Below are positions 5,448-9,989 of a stretch of DNA of 9,989 nt, one piece after another. Location: positions 1 to 9,989 of the forward strand of contig CAZGOY010000070.1 in the NCBI GenBank assembly GCA_964527565.1. Reading direction: 5' to 3'. This DNA is from JAGXQV01 sp964527565. Lineage in GTDB: Bacteria; Pseudomonadota; Gammaproteobacteria; Burkholderiales; Sulfuricellaceae. A program made the position numbers and the translations under genes. Position 1 is the first letter of the stretch. Every line of letters starts with the position of its first letter. The notes under the pieces are model-generated. The model ran no database searches, was not told the origin of the DNA, and saw only the letters and a list, made by a program, of their open reading frames with translations.

Positions 5448-5708
5448 TTACGCACCGCCTTCCAGCAGCGCACGGATTGCGGCAACCGGCCAGGCCAGGC
5501 GGCCACAAACCCGAACCGGGCGAACGGGGCCATTCTCCAGGCAGGCCCAAGCGCGCAAGGTCTGCGGTTTTCTGTTCAGGTAAAAAGCGGCGGCTTCGGT
5601 GGTGATAGTAGGGCGGGCTTCCCGGTCAAGCGGTGGGAAGGGCTGGTCAGGCCAGTGTGCGGCGGATGTTGCGAGTGGGGCAGGGGGTTGAACGGTTGCG
5701 GTTTCCAT
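5448..5708 (-). CDS. AlpA/excisionase-like HTH protein, 86 aa
   Basis: A MerR/AlpA-type helix-turn-helix: ITTEAAAFYLNRKPQTLRAW (residues 35-54) is the HTH, and PVRPVRVCGRLAW (61-73) is the wing, ending in VAAIRALL. AlpA-like proteins act as excisionases or as activators of integrase genes in P4-like and PICI elements. I chose ATG 5708, with GAAAGG about 6 nt upstream; ATG 5735 would add 9 residues but has a weaker site and falls at the predicted transcript start. The first 30 residues are Pro-rich and probably disordered. It is the first gene of the replication operon, immediately downstream of three G-loop dyads that are candidate operators. Confidence 0.8.
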   Translation of the reverse strand: METATVQPPAPLATSAAHWPDQPFPPLDREARPTITTEAAAFYLNRKPQTLRAWACLENGPVRPVRVCGRLAWPVAAIRALLEGGA

Positions 5709-5743
5709 GCTTCGCCTTTCGTGGCTGTTTGACATGGTTCCGC

Positions 5744-5774
5744 ACTATTCGGGCGCAAGCCCCCTTGCGGTCAA
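5744..5774 (-). promoter_or_regulatory. Candidate promoter of the replication operon
   Basis: Minus strand: TTGACC (5774-5769), then a 19-nt spacer, then AATAGT (5749-5744). The spacer is longer than ideal. The dyad CGCAAG-GGGG-CTTGCG (5769-5754) lies almost exactly within it, as an operator would. The start would fall near 5737, ahead of ATG 5708. Confidence 0.4.
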
Positions 5775-5850
5775 GCCGCACCCCCCCTTGCGGGCTGGAA
5801 TGCCTTATTTCATTGACGCGCCAGAAAGCAAGCGCAACCCCCTTGCGCTT
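5754..5850. repeat. Three C/G-loop dyads, candidate operators
   Basis: Three inverted repeats share the arms CGCAA/TTGCG around a pure C tract on the plus strand: 5754-5769 (6-bp arms, 4-nt centre), 5776-5793 (5-bp arms, 8-nt centre) and 5830-5850 (8-bp arms, 5-nt centre). A further half copy, cgcaagggg, lies at 5869-5877 inside the upstream gene. The last dyad overlaps the TAA stop of the 231-aa gene and could serve as a weak terminator, but none has a good T run. Position in front of the replication operon favours binding sites for a regulator. Confidence 0.45.
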
Positions 5851-6544
5851 AACTGCGAAGAAGTTGCGCGTAATTCGCAAGGGGCTTTATGGGTGCTTCT
5901 TCACTTGGGGCAAGCTCACGAATGCGCGCCTCAGATACCTCGTATTTTTGGGCTGTTGCCTTCGTGCCGTTTTTGTCGCGGTAAGCCTTCATCTCTTCCA
6001 GCAGTTCAGACGTCCAGCGGATATTTGGCGTTACGCCACCTTCTTGAGGCGGATAGCGCCACAACCTTTTTTCAATTTCTGGTGGGAGTATCGGTGTCAG
6101 GCATAGTGTGGGTTCCTCATACCGGATGGTGCTGGCATCATCGAGAGGGTCAAGCAACATCGGGCGCGAGATTGCATACCATTTCTGAAATTCGTCGAGC
6201 CAGGCAAAGGCATTATCCGGCAGTTCCAATATGGATTCGATTTGCCAAAAGCTGTAACTTTCAACCGCAGCTCCCGTGCCTCCACCCCTGCCGGCCTTCA
6301 GTCTCGCAGAAATGCTTTCGAGCCCGGCACGCTGGATTGACCACTGTTCCGGCGGCACCTGCACAAATCTCCCTTGAGCGCCCATCAGGTAAGCGCACAG
6401 ATTGTTGAACCGGCTAGGTCTAGCATGGCTTCGCTCAAAAAGAACATCGACCAACTCGTCAGGCGACACTTTCCAGGATGTAACATAGGGAATGGCTCTC
6501 AGCGGCAGAGCTGCTCGGCCTCCAATTTCAACGGTGACTTGCAT
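5849..6544 (-). CDS. Unknown 231-aa protein with possible C-terminal HTH
   Basis: I do not recognise the main part. It begins MQVTVEIGGRAALPLRAIPY, a strand-like start, followed by a mixed alpha-beta region with many Trp and aromatic residues and a Gly-rich loop (AGRGGGTGAA). Near the C-terminus, WTSELLEEMKAYRDKNGTKA followed by TAQKYEVSEARIREL resembles a helix-turn-helix of the kind that reads a short DNA site. ATG 6544 has GGAAGGA 5 nt upstream; ATG 6559 and a TTG at 6571 are alternatives. It stands alone between the toxin-antitoxin pair and the replication operon, in the place of a master regulator; that role is inferred. Confidence 0.75.
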   Translation of the reverse strand: MQVTVEIGGRAALPLRAIPYVTSWKVSPDELVDVLFERSHARPSRFNNLCAYLMGAQGRFVQVPPEQWSIQRAGLESISARLKAGRGGGTGAAVESYSFWQIESILELPDNAFAWLDEFQKWYAISRPMLLDPLDDASTIRYEEPTLCLTPILPPEIEKRLWRYPPQEGGVTPNIRWTSELLEEMKAYRDKNGTKATAQKYEVSEARIRELAPSEEAPIKPLANYAQLLRS

Positions 6545-6642
6545 ACGCTTCCTTCCCATGCAGCCCTTCAAAACAGGGGCACCAGACAGGCGGTGAAGGT
6601 TTCCGCTTTTCTCCCCGTCGGGAAAGTCTGGCGCTTACTCGG

Positions 6643-6975
6643 TCAGGCGGCCATCAACTCATGCGCGGATGGCGCGGGCTGAATTTTCGGGGCAAGCGCC
6701 TTGAATCGTTGTTCCGCCTGCCACATGTCATAGGCGCTTTGTTCCGCCAGCCATAGCCGTGCATCCCCGCCACGTTCCACACCCAGCCACGCCTCAAGGC
6801 GTAACGCCATGTCCGGGGATATGGCAGCGCGGCCATTCAGCATCCGCGATAACGTCACACGCGCCACCCCCAACTGTTGGGCGGCTTCGGTCACGGATAG
6901 CCCCAGCGCGGGCAGCACGTCATCGCGCAGGGTCAGGCCGGGGTGCGGCGGGTTGTACATTTTGCCCATGGTCAT
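6643..6975 (-). CDS. higA: HigA-type antitoxin, Xre-family HTH, 110 aa
   Basis: The motif NPPHPGLTLRDDVLPALGLS near the N-terminus is typical of the HigA/VapI antitoxin family, followed by the HTH (AAQQLGVARVTLSRMLNG, residues 31-48) and the family's closing helices (ALRLEAWLGVE). It binds and neutralises the toxin encoded just upstream and, with it, represses the shared promoter, probably at the palindrome 7276-7291. Two starts are possible, ATG 6975 and ATG 6969, both served by AGGAG in the intergenic gap; 6969 has the more usual spacing. The toxin stop (6982) lies 6 nt before the first start, so the two are cotranscribed. Confidence 0.93.
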   Translation of the reverse strand: MTMGKMYNPPHPGLTLRDDVLPALGLSVTEAAQQLGVARVTLSRMLNGRAAISPDMALRLEAWLGVERGGDARLWLAEQSAYDMWQAEQRFKALAPKIQPAPSAHELMAA

Positions 6976-6981
6976 CTTCTC

Positions 6982-7263
6982 CTAGTGGTAATCCTGATAA
7001 TCAACCAGCACGGCGTTTTCGCCCTCGAACGTGAAGGTCATGCGCCAGTTGCCGTTAACCCAAACCGACCAATGCCCCGCGAGTTCCCGCCCTGTCAGCG
7101 GATGCAAGCGCCAGCCCGGCAGGTTCATCCCTTTGGCGTTGGTTGTCTCGTTCAGGCGGCGCAGCATGGCGGCCAGGCGCGGGGCATGGGCAGGCTGAAT
7201 ACCGGCCATGCTTCCCTTCCCGAAAAAGGCTTGAAGCCCTTTATGCCGAAACGATTTAATCAT
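6982..7263 (-). CDS. higB: HigB-type toxin, RelE superfamily mRNA interferase, 93 aa
   Basis: Full-length HigB/RelE-fold toxin: MIKSFRHKGLQAFF at the start, IQPAHAPRLAAMLRRLN in the middle, then LPGWRLHPLTG, HWSVWVNGNWRMTF and the ending VDYQDYH, all hallmarks of the family. Members cleave mRNA on the ribosome. The toxin gene comes first, antitoxin second, the usual order for higBA. There is no Shine-Dalgarno site before the ATG; the predicted promoter places the transcript start at or next to the ATG, so the mRNA may be leaderless, which would hold toxin synthesis low. The pair probably stabilises the element in the host. Confidence 0.94.
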   Translation of the reverse strand: MIKSFRHKGLQAFFGKGSMAGIQPAHAPRLAAMLRRLNETTNAKGMNLPGWRLHPLTGRELAGHWSVWVNGNWRMTFTFEGENAVLVDYQDYH

Positions 7264-7268
7264 AGTTC

Positions 7269-7297
7269 ATTGTATCGTGTGGCGCCACACGCGGCAA
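7269..7297 (-). promoter_or_regulatory. higBA promoter with a palindromic operator in the spacer
   Basis: Minus strand: TTGCCG (7297-7292), 17-nt spacer, TACAAT (7274-7269). The perfect 16-bp palindrome cgtgtggcgccacacg (7276-7291) fills the spacer almost completely, the expected site for repression by the HigA-HigB complex. The expected transcript start is about 7262-7263, the A of the toxin ATG. The -35 box lies only 4 bases from the integrase stop. Confidence 0.65.
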
Positions 7298-7301
7298 TCG
7301 G

Positions 7302-8627
7302 TCACGTCTTCACCACGCGCAGCGCGCCCGGCTGTTCCGCTGGGGCAAAGTCGATTCCCGCCTGTTCCAGTATCCAGGCTTCAATCTTGACGTGCCAACT
7401 CCTCAACAGGTCAAGCGGGCGCACCCGGTAGTGTTTCTCGGCGGTGGCGCTCGGCTTGTGCCCCATGATTTGCGCGGCAATACCGGCAGGGCATTCTACC
7501 CATTCCACCAAGGAACCGAAGGAACGGCGTAGGCCATGAATGGAAAGCGCGGGCAGGCCAGCGGCGGTGAGTGCTCGATTGTGGGCGATGCGCGGCTCTT
7601 GGAGCCTGCCAGACGCGGCGGCGGTGGCGCTGAATACCCATTCATTCCTGCGCGGCAGACAGGCCAGCAGGTGCGCCACGTAGGGCGTCAAGGGAATGAT
7701 GCGCTCCCCCTCAACCTTGTCATGGATGGTGATGCTGTTCCACTGGAAGTCCACATCGGCCCAGCGCACCCCGGCCAGTTCTTCACGCCGTGCGCCAGTC
7801 AGCAGCAGGCATTGCAGATAGGCGGAAATAACCGGATTGCCGATTTGCTTCACGGCGGTGAACCATGCGGGCAACTGCTCCCGTTGCAGGGCATCCGCCT
7901 TGGCGCTCTTCTTCGGCAGTGCGTTCTTGGCGATGCGGGCGGCGCAGGCGTCCTTGTTGACCTGCCCCCGGTAGTCCGAATGGTCGGCGCACCAGTTCAG
8001 AAAACCGCGCAACAGGCGGAACATCAAGCCTGCATGGGTCGGGCGGCGGGCGGCCTCATCCCTCAACCATGCTTTCACCCGGTCAGCGTCTATCTGGTGC
8101 AGGGGCAGCAGCATCAAATCCCGAAGCGCGCCCGGTAGCGTAACGTCCGCCTCACCTGGTCGCCTTCCTCGGGTGCGGGGTCTTCCCCCTTCGCTGACGG
8201 CGGACTCGTGGGCGGCAAGGTGACGGGTGCTCCACTTCGGGGTGCGGGCGATGATATAGGCGCGCCAGGCTTCCATGGCCGGGGTGTTCGCCTTCTTGGT
8301 GGCAACAACCTTGGCGGCGGCAACCTCGATGCGTTCCCGCTTCTCTTGGCGCGGGTCGGTGCCCTGGTCAACCAGACTTTGCAGGCGGCGAGCTTCCTTG
8401 CGGGCATCCTCGATGCTCCACGCTCGCACGTCCCCGATGGTGATACGCAAGTCGCGCCCTTCCAGCTTGCCTTGGTAAATGTACGCTTTCCCGCCTTCGG
8501 GATTGCGCTTGCCGGGTGCAGTTGCCCGCACGGCCAAACCGGGGGCGTCAGTGTCCCAGAGAAAATCTTGCGCCTTGTCGGTGGTGAAGGCGCGGATGCG
8601 TCCGGCTGTCAGTTTGATGCGTGCCAT
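7302..8627 (-). CDS. int: Tyrosine recombinase / integrase, P4-like, 441 aa
   Basis: Catalyses insertion into and, with an excisionase, excision from the tRNA-Thr site. The N-terminal arm-binding domain (DUF4102 type, residues 1-100) is followed by a core-binding domain (about 115-235) and the catalytic domain. Active-site residues are visible: R280 in LLLTGARREE, H364 and R367 in HGLRRSF, H390 in IMGHK and the nucleophile Y400 in EKHYR. Length matches the family. ATG 8627 has GAGGGG about 8 nt upstream. The gene lies next to the right attachment repeat, transcribed inward, as usual for such elements. Its C-terminal 40 residues are beyond the core fold. It has no terminator of its own before the higBA promoter. 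Confidence 0.97.
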   Translation of the reverse strand: MARIKLTAGRIRAFTTDKAQDFLWDTDAPGLAVRATAPGKRNPEGGKAYIYQGKLEGRDLRITIGDVRAWSIEDARKEARRLQSLVDQGTDPRQEKRERIEVAAAKVVATKKANTPAMEAWRAYIIARTPKWSTRHLAAHESAVSEGGRPRTRGRRPGEADVTLPGALRDLMLLPLHQIDADRVKAWLRDEAARRPTHAGLMFRLLRGFLNWCADHSDYRGQVNKDACAARIAKNALPKKSAKADALQREQLPAWFTAVKQIGNPVISAYLQCLLLTGARREELAGVRWADVDFQWNSITIHDKVEGERIIPLTPYVAHLLACLPRRNEWVFSATAAASGRLQEPRIAHNRALTAAGLPALSIHGLRRSFGSLVEWVECPAGIAAQIMGHKPSATAEKHYRVRPLDLLRSWHVKIEAWILEQAGIDFAPAEQPGALRVVKT

Positions 8628-8665
8628 GATTGATTCCCCTCGCTTGGTTCGCTTACAAACTTTTC

Positions 8666-8685
8666 CATGTAAGCACTTTGTAAGC
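8666..8685. promoter_or_regulatory. Candidate integrase arm-type sites, right end
   Basis: TGTAAGC at 8668-8674 and 8679-8685, again with an 11-bp period; the 20-mer matches the left-end site (111-130) in 18 of 20 positions. Further single copies lie nearby: TGTAAGC at 8731-8737 and its complement GCTTACA at 8651-8657. The pair overlaps the expected transcript start of the integrase gene, so binding there could also repress it. Confidence 0.65.
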
Positions 8686-8688
8686 GGA

Positions 8689-8717
8689 ATTGTAGAATAT
8701 CAATCAACGCGCATCAA
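8689..8717 (-). promoter_or_regulatory. Candidate integrase promoter
   Basis: Minus strand: TTGATG (8717-8712), 17-nt spacer, TACAAT (8694-8689), a good sigma-70 match. The start would be near 8682, inside the arm-type pair at 8666-8685, which fits autoregulation by integrase or excisionase. Confidence 0.6.
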
Positions 8718-8814
8718 CCGTTAGATTTTCTGTAAGCTTGCAAATGCTTGATTTTGCGATGTTTCGCCATGTTCCCGGAATGCCCATCAACACCCATAAA
8801 CGCCCACACGTTCA

Positions 8815-8862
8815 GATTCGTAATCAGTAGGTCGGAGGTTCGACTCCTCTCATCAGCACCAA
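8815..8862 (+). repeat. Right attachment site, tRNA-Thr 3' remnant
   Basis: Identical to 8-55 over 48 bases. It holds only the 3' part of the tRNA from the anticodon stem to CCA; the sequence before it shows no tRNA 5' half, so this is the displaced fragment and not a working gene. Confidence 0.93.
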
Positions 8863-8870
8863 ACAAATCA

Positions 8871-8903
8871 ACGGCTTAGAGATAATTTCTCTAAGCCGTT
8901 TTT
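8871..8903 (+). terminator. Terminator after the tRNA remnant
   Basis: A perfect 12-bp stem (8871-8882 with 8888-8899), loop taatt, followed by TTTTT. It lies 9 bases after the tRNA remnant. It is outside the element and may be the original tRNA terminator, or that of a second element at the same site. Confidence 0.9.
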
Positions 8904-8908
8904 GTTTG

Positions 8909-8926
8909 TGTAGACGCAATGTAGAC
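8909..8926. repeat. TGTAGAC pair, possible arm sites of a second island
   Basis: TGTAGAC at 8909-8915 and again at 8920-8926, an 11-bp period like the element's own TGTAAGC pairs, and at a similar distance past a tRNA 3' end and terminator (48 nt here, 59 nt at the left). The layout copies the element's left end with a different heptamer. Confidence 0.4.
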
Positions 8927-8951
8927 AGGGGCTTGCCTCCCTGTTGTCTTT

Positions 8952-8973
8952 GTATCGAATTACCGTTCGATAC
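8952..8973. repeat. 8-bp dyad across the stop of the 295-aa gene
   Basis: gtatcgaa (8952-8959) and ttcgatac (8966-8973) form a perfect inverted repeat with a 6-nt loop that includes the TAA stop. There is no T run on either side, so it is at best a weak terminator or an mRNA-stabilising hairpin. Confidence 0.5.
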
Positions 8974-9847
8974 GCTTAGGTATTATGTTTTCAAAAGCTG
9001 ACGGATGGACTCCTAGCTCGGCAAGTACGTCAACTCTCACCGCATCTTCATATCCAGAACCTGCTGCCGTTGCAGTAATTGCCTCTTCTAGCATCTTATG
9101 CAATGTATTTAGCCACATCCTTATCTCATCAAGAACTGAAGCGGCTATCTTAGTGTCTATAGGAAAATCGAAGCTTGATCTACCAAGCATGATGGCTAGG
9201 GCGACGATCTCAGCAATAACAGAAGGAAAGGTATATTGAATTTTTTCGCCATCGACAGAGTAAATCCACACTTCCGTTTGCCCCATCATGGAATGCAATT
9301 CAATAATGCTCCATTCATTTCCAAGCATGTCGAAATGCTCTGTTGCAACACTGCCACCCGAAAAGCCTTCTGGGAATAACTTGGATTCCAGAAACGATCG
9401 TAGTTTATCTGATACTGCCGCCGCTACGCTCGCTACGCTTTCAGATCGATGTTTTTTTTGCTTCCCAGTCTTATCTTTCGCCAAGCGATAACGTGACGCA
9501 ACCGCCTCAAATAACTCTCGATGGAGTTCTGCGCTGGACACGCTTGTGGCATGACACTGTAGAACAAACTCATCAAGCGCTAGTAATTCTTTGTCTGGTT
9601 TTTCGTTAGATGTCCAATCCAAAGGCTTTGACGATTTCCAGACAACTTCTGCAAGTTGGACCAATTGATTTCGTTGCGCTTTGGTCCACTCGCGTATATC
9701 AGGAACCGGGTAAGTACGGAGCTTGGTAGTCGGAGCTTCAAGAACCCCTCCGCCCATGGATATAGAACCGTTGATCTCCATTGAGAACGAGACAATGCCG
9801 TGTTTCCTCAATAATTCGATTTCCACATACACCTCGTTTGTAATCAC
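8960..9847 (-). CDS. Unknown 295-aa protein in the right flank
   Basis: Not recognised. The sequence is soluble and mixed alpha-beta, with no signal peptide or clear membrane segment. Visible stretches are an N-terminal strand-rich part with GSISMGGGVLE, a basic spacer (KDKTGKQKKHRSES, about 120-140) and a C-terminal helical half. The start is uncertain: GTG 9847 gives the full frame but has a weak ribosome site, and a GTG 7 codons further in follows GAGG at a fitting distance. Base composition and codon use are clearly more AT-rich than the element, so it has a different origin. It lies between the tRNA remnant and an insertion-sequence terminus, in the place of cargo of a second island. Confidence 0.7.
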   Translation of the reverse strand: MITNEVYVEIELLRKHGIVSFSMEINGSISMGGGVLEAPTTKLRTYPVPDIREWTKAQRNQLVQLAEVVWKSSKPLDWTSNEKPDKELLALDEFVLQCHATSVSSAELHRELFEAVASRYRLAKDKTGKQKKHRSESVASVAAAVSDKLRSFLESKLFPEGFSGGSVATEHFDMLGNEWSIIELHSMMGQTEVWIYSVDGEKIQYTFPSVIAEIVALAIMLGRSSFDFPIDTKIAASVLDEIRMWLNTLHKMLEEAITATAAGSGYEDAVRVDVLAELGVHPSAFENIIPKRIER

Positions 9848-9883
9848 GGCCGCTTTCGAAATCCGGCCATTTTCTCAATTCGG

Positions 9884-9928
9884 TGTATCAGTTTTCAATC
9901 GGCGCTCTGTGTCAATTTACATCCGGCG
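9884..9928. mobile_element. Probable terminus of an insertion sequence, possibly IS21-like
   Basis: Two similar 21-mers in direct repeat, starting tgtatcag at 9884 and tgtgtcaa at 9908, agree in about 17 of 21 positions (tgt, tca, ttt, ca and cggcg all match). Repeated blocks starting with TG just outside a transposase gene are a feature of IS21-family ends. The rest of the element is off the window, so the family is a guess. Confidence 0.35.
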
Positions 9929-9989
9929 GTGACACCACGAGCACGTCATCCTCGGCGGCGTGCCCCAGGTCATCAAACTCGCTCACTTC
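9912..9989 (-). CDS. C-terminal 25 residues of a protein, probably a transposase
   Basis: A frame open from the window edge to a TGA at 9912, ending DDVLVVSPPDVN. Its stop lies within the repeated terminal blocks at 9884-9928, as for a transposase gene ending just inside an insertion-sequence terminus. GC-rich codon use contrasts with the neighbouring 295-aa gene. Too short to identify with confidence. Confidence 0.4.
   Translation of the reverse strand, partial: EVSEFDDLGHAAEDDVLVVSPPDVN

Noticed and set aside
8815..8861. A second complete tRNA-Thr gene
   Set aside because: The 5' half is missing: the bases before 8815 do not complete the anticodon stem, D arm or acceptor stem.

Overview
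The window is dominated by one compact integrative genetic element, 8,807 bp from one copy of its attachment repeat to the next, inserted in the 3' half of a tRNA-Thr(CGU) gene. A 48-bp perfect direct repeat (8-55 and 8815-8862) marks the ends. The tRNA type, the GC-rich genes with strong Shine-Dalgarno sites, and the families present point to a proteobacterium, probably beta or gamma; the species cannot be told. No capsid, tail, terminase or conjugation genes are visible, so the element looks like a satellite (P4- or PICI-like) or a small self-replicating island.

All credible genes of the element lie on the minus strand. From right to left they are: a tyrosine integrase with its promoter and arm-type sites (7302-8717); a HigBA toxin-antitoxin pair with a palindromic operator (6643-7297); an unknown protein with a possible C-terminal HTH (5849-6544); a set of three G-loop dyads (5754-5850); and a tightly overlapping replication operon (about 5708-1879). 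That operon encodes an AlpA-like excisionase/regulator, a winged-helix-like protein, a 29-aa membrane peptide, a RepA-type primase-helicase, a repeat array resembling replication iterons, a VRR-NUC nuclease, a DUF5681 protein and a 62-aa protein. It ends at a strong terminator (1726-1751).

The last block (1698-151) starts at a candidate promoter and has a leader of about 850 nt with no convincing gene. The leader holds an internal terminator and a three-way-junction RNA. One loop of that RNA is complementary to three other places in the same transcript, one of them just upstream of and touching the ribosome binding site of the next gene. This is the layout of C4 (phage P1/P7) or CI (phage P4) antisense immunity RNAs. 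Two translationally coupled small genes of unknown function follow (810-296), then a terminator next to the left end.

The right flank (8863-9989) is less GC-rich. Just past the tRNA remnant it carries a terminator and a pair of TGTAGAC repeats spaced like the element's own arm sites, suggesting a second island in tandem at the same tRNA. A 295-aa protein of unknown function follows, then what looks like the terminus of an insertion sequence running out of the window.
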